DNA from: Chara braunii
Taxonomy: Eukaryota; Streptophyta; Charophyceae; Charales; Characeae
DNA length: 37,853 nucleotides
NCBI GenBank assembly: GCA_003427395.1
Contig: BFEA01000080.1
Location: 1,497,053-1,534,905, forward strand
Direction: 5' to 3'
Shown here: one piece after another, positions 18,505 to 28,153 of the stretch
Position numbering within the stretch: the first letter of the stretch is position 1
Layout: each line of letters starts with the position of its first letter
The notes under the pieces: model-generated
Seen by the model: only the letters and a program-made list of their open reading frames with translations
What the model was told of the DNA's origin: nothing
Database searches by the model: none
Made by a program: the position numbers and the translations under genes

Positions 18505-18609
18505 CCAGGGCGCGGTGGATCAATTGGAAGATTGACCTTTTCTGTCTGGTGACTATTCTGGTCTTCCTTCTACCCTACTACCATTGCTTTCGGATACTTC
18601 GGTGTAATG
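18505..18609 (+). CDS. GTG/GPHR exon a (partial gene)
   Basis: It encodes [20 protein letters not shown] then [16 protein letters not shown], matching the family string R-x-INWK-x-D-FC-L...LVF-LPYYHCY. It holds the second or third membrane helix. The donor AATG|GTGAGC ends it in phase 1. I place the acceptor at AG 18503-18504 (ATCTGTCAACAAG), because homology begins just after it. An acceptor at 18507-18508 is also possible, and the frame is open upstream to 18327. Confidence 0.85.
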
Positions 18610-18826
18610 GTGAGCGATCTGGACCCTAACCTCAGTTCGAACTGCGTGTATGCCACACACTCACCCTGCGCAAGAGTACTCGATGAATCGGAGGTTGCGG
18701 TTTACTGATCAAAGCTCTAATGATGGATTGGTAGACAGTTACTTTCCACCCCTCTTCGGCGGGTAAGAAAAGGAGAGGGGGGGGGGAGGGAAATTACTTT
18801 ACTACTAGTATAGGAGGTCCTATCAG

Positions 18827-18876
18827 GCGGCCTGCCCTTGCGGCTGAATCGTACGAGTGCCACAAGGGCAGGCCGC
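18827..18876. repeat. Perfect 14-bp stem hairpin
   Basis: GCGGCCTGCCCTTG (18827-18840) and CAAGGGCAGGCCGC (18863-18876) enclose a 22-base loop. It lies in GTG intron 1. No T-run follows, so it is not a typical terminator. It is probably the end of a small foldback element. Confidence 0.75.
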
Positions 18877-19166
18877 AGTTGCTTGTAGCTCTTCATAATC
18901 GACAGGTGGTCTATGGTACTTGATGTCGATGAGAACAGAAGACCCAGAACCAATGATAAGCAGAAGATGGAGAAAGATTCTGGGGAGCGATCCGAATCTG
19001 GAAAGCAAAATCCAATGGCGAAAATTGAAATCGGTTCACCCTGTCAAAATCAAGAACTTGCGACTTATGATCTCATTACTCGTAACCCTTCCAGCCACAC
19101 AAAACTTTCTGCTCCTTGGTTAAGGGGTCCAAAACTGAAATTAAGGTTTGGGGGCCAAATTTAATG

Positions 19167-19168
<2 letters not shown>

Positions 19169-19222
<54 letters not shown>

Positions 19223-19227
19223 TGGTG

Positions 19228-19274
<47 letters not shown>
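19169..19274. repeat. Two long poly-T tracts
   Basis: T-runs of about 52 (19169-19220) and about 42 bases (19233-19274) are separated by GTGGTGGAAA. Homopolymers this long are prone to sequencing and assembly error. Confidence 0.9.
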
Positions 19275-19275
<1 letters not shown>

Positions 19276-19659
19276 GTTTGTTTGTGTTTTGTTTCCTGTT
19301 TTTGCTTTCGTTCAAGGTTGCTGTGTGCCAAATTTGGTCTCATTTGGAGCATTGGAAATTGATCTACTGACATTTCTGAAATTTCTAAGTTTTTTCTCTG
19401 AAATTGGAATGCTGGCGAAATTTGCATGAAAGTGCACTTTTGGCTTGCAGTTTTATACGCTTTTTATTTTTATTTTTATTTTTTCGGCTGTTTTTTTTAG
19501 CAATTAGTTAATAAAAATATGGTGTCTACTGAGACTCCACTCTATGAATTGGTGGCAAGTTTGGTTTGAATCACCCTTGGGTTTGGTTAATGCCGTGACA
19601 AGCTGTCTGAAAATTTAGGCGTCCGTTAACCCTCTCTCCCAGACCAGGAACAGCTAGAC

Positions 19660-19960
19660 ATGCTTCAATGTCTAATCTATTGTAAAGGAAGCAGCTGAAC
19701 ACTGCGCTCGTGCAAATGAGCTATTGGCCTCCCCATTCCCCTCTTCATGCTTCACTGTCTAATCTATTGTAAGGAAGCAACCGAATGCTGGGCTCGTGCG
19801 AATGGCCTACACCTATGGGACTCCCTATTCTCCTCTCCATCCCCTGAACAACACCCTTTTCAACTCCTGTGGGCTAACCTGCCTTCCTACTTTGCAAAAC
19901 CTGACAGGTTGTGGTTTGTTCTCATAAGAACGCAACAATGTATAGGTTATTAGGTTCACG
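19660..19960 (+). mobile_element. LINE ORF2 C-terminal (zinc-binding) fragment in GTG intron 1
   Basis: From 19747 the plus strand reads MLHCLIYCKEATECWARANG then LHLWDSLF, matching the H-x-L-x2-C-x2-A...W part of the LINE zf-RVT domain. It is followed by WANLPSY and DRLWFVLIRTQQ. An 87-bp-offset diverged duplicate of the beginning lies at 19660-19740 and carries stops. This is a different LINE copy from the one at 8-17 kb and in the opposite orientation. Confidence 0.65.
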
Positions 19961-20536
19961 GTCGGGCTCAGAGAGTTCCGTGTGTGGGTGGGTGAGGGAG
20001 AGAACAGTGCGCTAAGGGTTTGGAGCACGGGGGACGGGGAGGCCAAGGTGCGATAGGCAATAGTGCTTATGACGTTGCATGAGGGTGTTGTGACATGGGC
20101 GGATCACAGAGTCATGTTCTGTTCATTTCCTGTCTGTGTGGTAGGGCATTATTGGGCTGTGTGTGTGGTTGTGTCTGTGACTCTGTTAATCGAAAATTAT
20201 ACAAGTACCACCACTGCAGATGAACCTATTTTTGTCGAACCTAGTGTTTACAGCAACCCTGGCCTTCCCAGCCCGAATGGCCAGAGGTCTAGTGGTTCAA
20301 AACAAGGAGGGACAACCGTATGCATTCGGTTTGTGGATTTCGACCGTTGTTTTGGCAGTCAAAAAATAAATCGACAACGGCTTGATTGTTGTTTCTAACA
20401 TTTTCCCCTAGCACAGCGGAAGCTTTCCTCTGTCCGCAATTTTTTTTTACCGGATTTTTTCGTCAACGGAGATGAGAACAAAAAATCGCAAAAGCTGGGG
20501 CAGTGGAAGGAGCCCCGAGCTTCGTGTGTTAACCAT
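19961..20536. other. No gene recognised (GTG intron 1)
   Basis: A mixed sequence with no family visible. The frames are short and lack motifs. Confidence 0.5.
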
Positions 20537-20690
20537 GATTGCAAATCTTAGTCTGAGTTCCACGTGCTGTCCCAAACACAAGACCGTGATTGCAAATTTT
20601 AGTCTGAGTTCCACGTGCAGTCCCAAACACAAGGAGAGAGGGATTTTAGTCGGGTTGCACACACAGTACCAAACACAAGGAGAGAGGGAA
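20537..20690. repeat. Tandem repeat, about 51 bp, three units
   Basis: GATTGCAAATCTTAGTCTGA then GTTCCACGTGCTGTCCCAAA recurs at 20537 and 20588. A shorter third unit (TTTTAGTCGGG...GTACCAAACACAAG) starts near 20644. Units 2 and 3 also share CACAAGGAGAGAGGG. Confidence 0.85.
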
Positions 20691-20839
20691 ACTAAATCAT
20701 AGCGACTTCCAAGTCCAAACAGGTTGGTGTACAACTGACTGGGGGGCTATGGCTGCCAGCACCAGTCAACAAGAAGATGAACACTGTCTGACCTTGACCC
20801 GCAGGCAACTCTCCCCCTCTGAATGTCTTTTCTCTCATA

Positions 20840-20944
20840 CCGTCTTCACCCGAAGAGAACGCTCGGTCATTATAGCTGCATTTGGCACAACTTTCAGTCC
20901 AGATGCAGCTTTAATTACGGGGCGTTTCATGTGTTTGAAGACGG
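20840..20944. mobile_element. TA-type palindromic MITE, copy 2 (105 bp)
   Basis: It begins CCGTCTTCACCCGAA and ends TTTGAAGACGG, with TA on both sides. The two arms are nearly complementary along their whole length (GGTCATTATAGCTGCATTTG against CAGATGCAGCTTTAATTACG), so the transcript would be a long hairpin. There is no coding capacity. Confidence 0.85.
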
Positions 20945-21400
20945 TAGTTCATGTAGACTACAGCGATGATGGCCACTGCCTGTAGATGACTCCTAACCTG
21001 TCTCGCTCTCAGTCTGCTTCACTCATCACTTGGTTGTACTTGAGCGCAGCACGAGCGGAATTGAACGATTAATGCAACAGCTGCTTTGCCTTTGTATTAG
21101 AGGATTCAGCTTCCATCCCTTTGGCGTGTAGACGCAGGTGGCCTCTCTGCCTTTGACCTTGTCTGAATGTTCATGACGTCTCTGGGACCCTGGACCGCTA
21201 ACGGTAGACGGGACTGGATTGGGCTGGAACCAACTAGCCTATCACACCCTTGGACCTAACTGAACCTTCCTGGGACCCGACTGGACTGGACCACTGGACC
21301 TATACTACAATGTGGGACCGGCGGCGTGCGGGGACTGTCAGTTCCTTCGACTCTCGGCAGATCGGTTTCAACGTCCACCGCTGAAACTCACTCTTCCCGG
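20945..21400. other. No gene recognised (GTG intron 1)
   Basis: A C/T- and GGAC-rich stretch (TGGACC/CTGGAC phrases at 21180-21310). Possibly LTR or UTR of the gypsy element to its right, since it lies at its 3' side, but no LTR pair could be found. Confidence 0.4.
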
Positions 21401-22297
21401 CCTACAATTCTATTCCTTTGGGCTTCTTTTCATAACCTGCTACTGCCCTAGGAGCAGTTTCTTTTAACTGTTTCTTTGGGAACCATCGGTCATATTCCGG
21501 TTCTTGGAACTGAAACCACACATTACATTGCTGCCGAGGCTGCCCTCTTCCACCTGTTCTAAGAGTCTCGTGTCGGCGGATGTTATCTATGCTGTATGCG
21601 CCGTACAGATCTTGTGGTATCATAGATGTATGCAATGGGAACCTGTTGCCAGTGATAGTGGCAATAGCTTGGAAGCATGAAAGGCAAGATGCCTACAGAG
21701 TTGGCGCGCTACATCTATGATGTATGATGGCCAGTCGGTCATCAGACCCTACTGCATCTTCTTCCCGAGGACCCAAATGAAGTGGCAGTAATTTCTGAGA
21801 AATCCCTTCTTTGGCTGTGAACACTGTGAACTCTTTAGACTTAGGTTGCGGACAAAAAGGCTCACTGCGACGATCCAGCGGCGATGGGAGAGCAGCCTTC
21901 AAGACGCGCCTTCAGCCCTCGCGTTCGTCGGCTCGCCAGAGTCATTTTAGAAGGATTCACTATGTTCGCTATGCGGACGACACCAGCAGCAAACAGCGAT
22001 GGTCTCCTATGTTTGTTGCGTTGGCTTCCTCTGCCGTTGTCCCTGGGACACGGTCTTCAGTTTTCTCTCCCAAACTGGTGCAAATTCCCTAGTCCCCGGC
22101 AATAGTCTCTGAACCTGATCAGGGTAGAGAAAGTCGATCGGTCTACAAGCCTCCAACCTTTACGTAATTCATTTGCAGTTTTACTGGTGGTTAAGTGCAC
22201 TGAGTTATTGTAAGGGCTTGCTACCTTGGGTTGTGCTTTGTCCCCATCGACCTGATCTGGCCTGATGTACATCCTCAAAGTCTGCTCAGGAGGCTGT

Positions 22298-22902
22298 TCA
22301 TTGCTCCGTCTGACTATTCGTCTCAGGGTGGCTACACGGTGGCATGGTGAGCTTAGTTCCATACAGTTTCATTAGCTCCTGCCACTGCCCTCCTGTAAAT
22401 CCGCTATCCCTATCATTAACAACAGTCGTTGGGTGTCCAGCCGCGTATACCCAATACATGAAGAGCTGCATGACCACTACGTCGGATTTCGCCTCCAACT
22501 GTACAGGGATGAATATCGCGTATTGGCTGAGACGGTCTGCGATGACCATGACATGACTGTCGCCACTCCTGCTTTTGACCTTTGTGTCCGTGAAATTTAT
22601 GGACACAGAATCTCTCCGGGACCAGTTGGGACAGGCAATGGTCTCAGCAAACCTAGGGGTGCCTTAGTCGATGATTTGTTCCTCTGACACACCTTACAAC
22701 TCCTAGCATAGTTGATTCAATCTGATTCCTCTCCCCCCCCCCCCCCCCCCCTTCTCTCTGTGCCAGCCCACAGATACTTCTGCAGCAGCAGAGAGGCATA
22801 CATCTTCTGCCAACCAAAGTGACCGTCAGAATCATGGCATTCCCTAAGCATGGTGCTATGTATGGGTTTGCTATTCGGGATACATAGCCTATCAACCCCC
22901 AA
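22298..22902 (-). pseudogene. Gypsy integrase (zinc-binding and catalytic core)
   Basis: The zinc-binding part has RECHDSDGHFGWQKMYASLL, QKYLWAG, then in another frame CKVCQRNKSS (H-x-H...C-x2-C order). It is split by a G19 run (C19 on plus, 22733-22751) that shifts the frame. The core keeps the DDE residues: VIADRLSQYAIFIP, TVVNDRDSGFTGGQW and HPETNSQTEQ. The enzyme inserts the element DNA into the genome; this copy cannot make a continuous protein. Confidence 0.85.
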
Positions 22903-23186
22903 GCATGGTACTATTTATGGGTTTGCTATTCGGGATACATAGCCTATCAACTTCCTGGGGATATAAAGAATAGCAAACCGGCTGCAATTCAGTAGTCGGG
23001 CACTTTTCCGGACTCTGTTCGACAACGCTTGGAGTTCTCTGAAAAGACAGGGCTGTCGTCGTAAGTGGCCGCTATCTTGTCCTAGAGATCACTGTGTACA
23101 TCAGGTTTAGTCACAATAGCACCGAAGAAGTCCGCTCTTTGTGAGAGAGCATATTCTACATTATACGTCCCTATGACAGGTTTCAG

Positions 23187-23525
23187 CTAGAAGTCGTCGG
23201 TGTGTAAAACCTGTGACCACCTAGCCAACTTATCACGCACTTCAGCCGAATCTTGAGCCACCTCAGTCTTGTGATCACAGAAGGTATCAAAGTGTCTAGC
23301 TAATAGACATCTCCATGTCCCAAGGGCCGCGTACCGTGTGTATAGCTCGCTCTTGTAGGTGGACACCACAACTCTCAAGGACAATCGCTTTGCTGTAGAC
23401 TCTACCGGGCAATATCCAGTACTGCCGTTTTGCTGCAGTACAGCCCATATCCCATAGTGCCTAGCATTGGTAATTGTCACTCTGCTATCTTGAGGACTGG
23501 GTAATTGATCAGCGCCGCCTTCCAC
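23187..23525 (-). pseudogene. Gypsy RNase H domain
   Basis: It reads ARHYGIWAVLQQNG, CPVESTAKRLS, STYKSELYTRYAALGTWRCL, then RHFDTFCDHKTEVAQ. This is the A-D-x-G-A-L-Q/PV-x-SK/Y-EL-A/TDH pattern of retroelement RNase H, with CDH in place of TDH. It is open over 113 codons. Confidence 0.8.
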
Positions 23526-23634
23526 TTTTCGAAGGCTGACTCACAATCTCCATTCCACTGCCACCACCTTCTTCAACGGTCTTCGTGATGGTGGCCCTAT
23601 TATTGAAAAGTTTCTGACCCAGTTTCCTATCCTA

Positions 23635-23739
23635 CCGTCTTCACCTGAATAGAACGCCCGGTAACTATCGCCGTATCTGGGCTGAAAGTTGTGCCAAATA
23701 CAGCTATAATGACCGGGCATTGTATTCGGGCGAAGACGG
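23635..23739. mobile_element. TA-type palindromic MITE, copy 3 (105 bp), inside the gypsy RT
   Basis: It begins CCGTCTTCACCTGAA and ends GGCGAAGACGG, flanked by TA on both sides. It interrupts the gypsy frame exactly after FLGPANY; the frame resumes as GNWVRNFSIIGPP. The insertion is therefore younger than the gypsy element. Confidence 0.88.
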
Positions 23740-24202
23740 TAGTTAGCAGGTCCTAAGAAGGATCTAAGCTGAGTGGGAGATTCTGGTTGGGGCCACTCCT
23801 TGATTGCAGCTACCTGCTTTGCCTCTGGCTGCACTCCCATCTCCATCTATCACCTGCCCAAGATACAGAACCTGCTTAATGACCCACTCACACTCCTGCG
23901 GGTCAAGTCAGGACTTCGTCCTAAGCTTCACCGGCAGAACTAATTGCTGGTGATCCTCATGTTTCTCCTAGATACTTGCTGGAACACCGGCATGTCAGCT
24001 ACGTACACTACAATAATTTCAAGCCGACTGCCGAACAAAGCCACTCTTTCATTGTTGGAAGGTGGCGAGCTTGGCGGTGAAGTTAAATTCTTGTCTACAA
24101 TTATCAGTCGTGGAAAAACCAAGACCAATATTACAATGGAAGCACCTATCTCCAATATAATAAAAAACCTGAGTAGACCCGGATTTTGTGATCAACCGGT
24201 GT

Positions 24203-24381
24203 GGTGCCTGTACTTTGTGCGGAAAACAGTTTTTGTCCTGGTCCTCCTCTGCAATCTCTCTATCAGCTCAAAACTGTTTTTTGTACAAGGTACGGGCACG
24301 ATTGAATAAAAAACTTTAAACTCAATCGTGCCCGTACCTTGTACGGAAAACAGTTCTGAGCTGGTCCTCCTCTGCAACCTG
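24203..24381. repeat. Foldback of 42-bp arms plus a direct repeat
   Basis: CAGCTCAAAACTGTTTTTTG (from 24264) and onward, up to GGTACGGGCACGATTGA, pairs with TCAATCGTGCCCGTACCTTG to GAGCTG (ending 24363). The arms are about 42 bp and the spacer 16 bases. The right arm plus flank (24326-24381) also repeats 24203-24258 directly, including GGTCCTCCTCTGCAA. This is a small rearranged foldback element in intron 1. Confidence 0.8.
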
Positions 24382-24426
24382 TATCTGAACCCTATTCTGT
24401 CCCTATTGCATGAGCTGCCACGTCCA

Positions 24427-24531
24427 CCGTCTTCACCCAAATAGAACGCGTGGTAGTTATTGCTGTATCTGGACTGAAAGTTGCACCAGGTACAGCTATA
24501 CTGACCGGGCATTCTATTTGGGTGAAGACGG
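24427..24531. mobile_element. TA-type palindromic MITE, copy 4 (105 bp)
   Basis: It begins CCGTCTTCACCCAAATAGAA and ends TTTGGGTGAAGACGG, with TA on the right and CA on the left. The arms carry the family phrases TGGACTGAAAGTTG and TACAGCTATACTGACCGGGC. It is the closest relative of copy 3. Confidence 0.85.
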
Positions 24532-24719
24532 TAGGTGATCGATCAGCTGCGCCGATCCTCCTTTTCAAGCGGATTTGGAAAACGTTTTTGCGGGATGCTG
24601 CTGGGACAAAGGGTGCACTGGTAACAGTACGTTGGGTCTGAAGCTTCGGAACAAAGGCACACACATGCACAGAAACGAAACATTTCCAGTCTCCCTCTTT
24701 GGAAGGTTGAGGGATTCGT

Positions 24720-24747
<28 letters not shown>
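24720..24747. repeat. Poly-C28 tract
   Basis: 28 consecutive C on the plus strand, followed by TCCCCC. It can form an i-motif (C strand) or G-quadruplex (G strand). Confidence 0.9.
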
Positions 24748-24750
<3 letters not shown>

Positions 24751-25340
24751 CCCACTCAACCGCCTTACTTTTCAATCGACTCTCAATTTTTCAGTCACCA
24801 TTAACGAACGATGTGGATCCAAGGAGCAACAGTGCTTGTCCTTCCTCTGTTGAGGTCATAATATGATGAACAGAGAGAGAGGTTGCTGTTCTGCTTGTGT
24901 CTTTGCAGGTGCTGAAGGTGCAAATTCTTCTGTCCGTCTTTTTGTGCTACGAGTTGAAGGAAGGCAAGAGACACTTGTATGCATGGGAAGGAAAAAGGGC
25001 TCGATCATCTATGGACTCTTGCCATTGTGCCAAACAATATGGCAGCTAGCGTTGGTAAATCTGATAATAATAAATAGGTTGATGCCGTTGAATAATGAAT
25101 GGGTTACCCCGTTGTTGAGAACCACACCTGAGCCTGCGGGCTTGGTGGTGAGCTTGGGGTCAGTGGTGTCCGATCCTGTGGGAGGGTACCTTTCCCACTT
25201 CAAGATCGAACGTGAGATGCAGGTCTGCTGGCAGGGCGCCAGGTGCAGATTTCAAGTCTGTATCCCTTGCCCGGCTGCGTGTTTTCTAAAGTCTTCCAAT
25301 GTCTCTGCCCTGCGGTCTCCTGGGTGCTAAGCGCGTATTT
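24748..25340. other. No gene recognised (GTG intron 1)
   Basis: The longest frame here (24863-25330) shows no domain, signal or conserved motif and looks like chance. Confidence 0.5.
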
Positions 25341-26275
25341 CTTGGTTGCCTGATTTCCCGGATACCAGGTGCACGACTTTGTCCGGGCTTGCACTGTACT
25401 GGACAGCCACTGGACTGTCTCTGCTCCAGGGCCTGCTGGATTTGCTGGAAAGTCCCTGCCAGACCCGATCAGTTTCCAGTCGTGTTCCCCTGTAACTTTG
25501 AAAATTACGTACCCTTTTCCATCTACTGTGTCAAATTGTAGACTTACCCCCTAAAGCTCCCAAGGTGCATGACTTTGTCCAGGCTTGCACTGTACTGGAC
25601 AGCCACTGGACCATCTCTGCTCCAAGGGCCTGCTGGATTTGCTGGAAAGTTTCTACCAGTCTCTATCAGTTTCCAGTCGTGTTTCCCCTGCGACTTTGAA
25701 AATTACGTACCCTTCCATCCACTGTGTCAAATTGTAGACTTACCCGTAAAGTTCCCACTTTTTGCAGTCTAGGCGGTGTTCAATGCTTGGACCGATATGT
25801 GGACGGACAATCAAGCTAGTTTCGTTGCACAGACTATCAGTTTCCAGTCGTGTTTCCCCTGCGACTTTGAAAATTAGTACCCTTCCAACCACTGTGTCAA
25901 ATTGTAGACTTACCCCTAGAGTTCCCACTTTTCGCAGTCTAGGCGGTGTTCACCACTTGGACCCATATGTGGACGGACAATCAAGCTAGTTTCGTCGCAC
26001 AGACTATCAGTTTCCAGTCGTGTTTCCCCTGCGACTTTGAAAATTACGTACCCTTCCATCCACTGTGTCAAATTGTAGACTTACCCCTAAAGTTTCCACT
26101 TTTCGTAGTCTAGGCGGTGTTCGACACTTGGACCCATATGTGGACGGACAATCAAGCTAGTTTCGTGGCACAGACCCTCATGAGGGAGAAGACACGTTTT
26201 TTTGGGTGTTCATCGCTTGGGCCCATATGTGGATGGACAATCAAGTCAGTTTCCTGACACAGATCCTCAAAACTT
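25340..26275. repeat. Intronic satellite, about 170-bp units
   Basis: The phrase CAGTTTCCAGTCGTGTTTCC begins near 25470, 25667, 25838 and 26008, giving periods of 197, 171 and 170. Each unit continues with CGACTTTGAAAATTACGTAC, CACTGTGTCAAATTGTAGAC, GTTCCCACTTTTCGCAGTCT, AGGCGGTGTTC, CATATGTGGACGGACAATCA and AGCTAGTTTCGT. The first two units also carry TGCACTGTACTGGACAGCCA and GGCCTGCTGGATTTGCTGGA. Two truncated units end the array near 26150 and 26270. Confidence 0.92.
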
Positions 26276-26532
26276 CGGAAACTGCAAAGAAGGACGTGCA
26301 ATCTGGAAAGCACTGCTTTTCTTGCAGCCGACTGAAGAGATCTCAGCGATTCTCAGTCTTTGTATCAAACTTGTGGGTTGTGGCGGTGCGAATAAACTTC
26401 AATAAAGTGAAGAATGGAGGCTTTCATCTTAGTGGGAAACCTATAAGTCATGCATGGTGCGACGCATCTGTTGTTGTGAATAGTGATTTGAAGTGCATGG
26501 CGTCGGCATGGTCTCTGTGGTTGGCGTTGCAG

Positions 26533-26640
26533 GCTTACGGAAGGAGAGAGCAGGAATGGGGGCTGCCATATTTGTGGTGGCTTTTCTCTATGCGTTCTGG
26601 AGGATGGGAATCCATTTCCCAATGCCATCACCTGAGAAGG
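26533..26640 (+). CDS. GTG/GPHR exon b
   Basis: A 108-bp exon with acceptor GGCGTTGCAG|GC and donor GAAGG|GTAGGC. It encodes [20 protein letters not shown] then [16 protein letters not shown]. The FWRMG-HFPMPS string is a hallmark of the plant form of the family. It is entered in phase 1, completing GGC with the G of exon a, and leaves in phase 1. No indels relative to the expected family length. The exon lies 7.9 kb from the previous one and directly follows satellite and unrelated intron DNA. Confidence 0.92.
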
Positions 26641-27204
26641 GTAGGCAGTCTTTCTCTCTGCTGATCATTGGTTGTTAACCGTGGCACAAGCGCCCGCTTA
26701 CCCAGGCTGGGCTCTTCATTTCTGGCGACGGATCTTTTGTTTTGTAATGTATGGTAATTGAGAATGAAAAATCCGGTCAAGCGGGGACCTTATCGTGATA
26801 GAAATTATTAATATCTTCTAAAAATAAGCAATGAAAAACGGGATGTGATAAACTAACATGGATCTTCAATTTTTGAAGCGATTCATCGTCGATTCTTGAT
26901 TGATCATTTTTTCTATTCTTTTATTTGTGTTTGAGGAAACCAGGGAAAATAGAAGAATTTTTACCAAAAAAAACGATGGCATCAGTATTATATATATATA
27001 AAAAAAGGATGGAAGAGATGATGGCAAGGAAAATGTTTCTTTTTTTTTTTTTAAACCACCAGTATTTCCAAAAGTCGTGCCCGTTAACAAGCCACAATTT
27101 TAGGAAATGTACGGGTCACTACAGGAGCGCCCATATTCATCCCACTAGAAACGTTTCTACTCTATATTTTTCCACGGGAGATAGCTGGGCCAAGTACAGG
27201 TGGT

Positions 27205-27413
27205 TTAAACCACTAGTACCTGCTGCCGCGTGGGAAAATAGCAGGCCTCGGGTGGGCGTCCAACCTTTTCGGAGGCCGAAACAAAAGGACAGCTAACGAT
27301 CAGATTTATCAATGGCAGCCGTCGTTGGGCCCAGTGTCCAAAGTTTTAGGAGTTTGGGAAAACTGCCACTTTTCCCTATTTTCCCAACACTGGTGGAGGT
27401 GCTAGTGGTTTAA
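27205..27413. mobile_element. Foldback element with CCACTAGTACCT ends, copy 2 (209 bp)
   Basis: Terminal inverted repeats TTAAACCACTAGTACCT (27205-27221) and AGGTGCTAGTGGTTTAA (27397-27413) differ at one base. Inside, TGGGAAAATAG (27231-27241) mirrors CTATTTTCCCA (about 27376-27386). The centre GGAGGCCGAAAC...CGATCAGATTTATCAA is shared with copy 1 at 7581-7752. It is a non-autonomous DNA transposon in intron 2. The superfamily is unknown; the ends lie in TTAA, which could be part of a duplicated target. Confidence 0.85.
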
Positions 27414-27624
27414 CACAACGTTTTGACTACCTTCTTCCCCCGAATACAATGTACGGTCATTATAGCTGTATTTACTATTTAGACCATACTTGCGGCACAC
27501 TTAAGCGGTGCGCCGTGCGCCATGCGCTCACGGGTGATGTGTGCTCACGTGCGTACCGCGCACAGGCAGTGCGCTGGAGTGCGGCCGAGTGACCCCCATG
27601 CCAGCGCATCTGCTGATGTGCCTT

Positions 27625-27631
<7 letters not shown>

Positions 27632-27687
<56 letters not shown>
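27632..27687. repeat. Poly-T and (TG)n
   Basis: About 30 T (27628-27657) followed by (TG)n to 27686. The microsatellite is inside the hAT-like element. Confidence 0.9.
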
Positions 27688-27690
<3 letters not shown>

Positions 27691-27698
27691 GTGTGCTG

Positions 27699-27810
27699 TT
27701 GATACAGGCGTTTGTCTGCTGTGCCATGACACCATTCTCCTGACACTATCGGACCGAACAAAACGCCTGTATCAACGGACACTATGGATTCTCGACAGAG
27801 GGCGTTTTGT
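27699..27810. repeat. Nested inverted repeats around TTGATACAGGCGTTT
   Basis: GTTGATACAGGCGTTT (27699-27714) mirrors AAACGCCTGTATCAAC (about 27760-27775). Overlapping it, ATCGGACCGAACAAAACGCC mirrors GGGCGTTTTGTTCAGCCCGA a few bases further on. Two hairpins thus compete for the same middle segment. Confidence 0.75.
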
Positions 27811-27899
27811 TCAGCCCGATAGGCCCATTGCTTTTCCTTTTTTTGTTTCTTATTTGTTTTTGTCTTATTTGGGAAACAGTTACAGCCTGTTTACTGACA

Positions 27900-28153
27900 G
27901 GGCCTCGCTCCACTGCTCTCCACATGCACAAAAGACCAAAATGTGGCGGTGTATCTTTCCATGTTCTAGCGGAAGATTCATTCTCGTTTTGCACATTTGG
28001 AGAGTGGTGGAGCGAGGGCCATACAACGGTAGCCTGGGGCCTCGCTCCTCCGCTCTCCAAATGTGCAAAATGAGAATGAATCTTCCGCTAGAACATGGAA
28101 AGATACACCGCTATATTTTTTGTCTTTTGTGCATGAGTAGTGGAGCGAGGCCC
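27900..28153. repeat. 254-bp palindrome, arms of ~117 bp, hierarchical
   Basis: The left arm runs GGGCCTCGCTCCACTGCTCT...TGCACAAAAGAC...GTGTATCTTTCCATGTTCTA...GATTCATTCT...TTTTGCACATTTGGAGAGTG...GGAGCGAGG. The right arm is its near-perfect mirror after about 20 bases of spacer. Each arm is itself bordered by inverted copies of GGCCTCGCTCC-CT, so folds exist at two levels. A third half-unit follows at 28279-28380, and relatives lie at 31583-31808 and 36727-36860. Confidence 0.88.

Larger units (their letters stand above)
21400..23846 (-). mobile_element. Ty3/gypsy retrotransposon 3' half (RT end, RNase H, integrase), decayed
   Basis: On the minus strand the order is the end of RT (PTQLRSFLGPANY, about 23745-23790), RNase H (23525-23187), the integrase zinc-binding part (22902-22640), the integrase core (22606-22298), the integrase C-terminal part (to about 22060), and a chromo-like tail (PEYDRWFPKKQLKETAPRAV at 21635-21402). 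Frameshifts, stops and a poly-G inside the integrase show it is dead. A 105-bp MITE has inserted in it. Gag, protease and most of RT are missing, and no LTRs were recognised. It sits in intron 1 of the GTG gene, in antisense orientation. Confidence 0.85.

Noticed and set aside
20749-20985. Plus-strand frame of 78 codons
   Set aside because: It runs through the 105-bp MITE, so it is not a conserved gene.
21000-24000. LTR pair for the gypsy element
   Set aside because: No direct repeats with TG...CA ends were found on either side of the coding remnant.
24863-25330. Plus-strand frame of 155 codons in GTG intron 1
   Set aside because: No motif, signal or membrane pattern of a known family, and it overlaps the start of the satellite; kept as chance.
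25340-26275. CRISPR-like regular spacing of a repeated phrase
   Set aside because: The spacers are themselves repeated and the unit is about 170 bp in a eukaryotic intron; it is a satellite.
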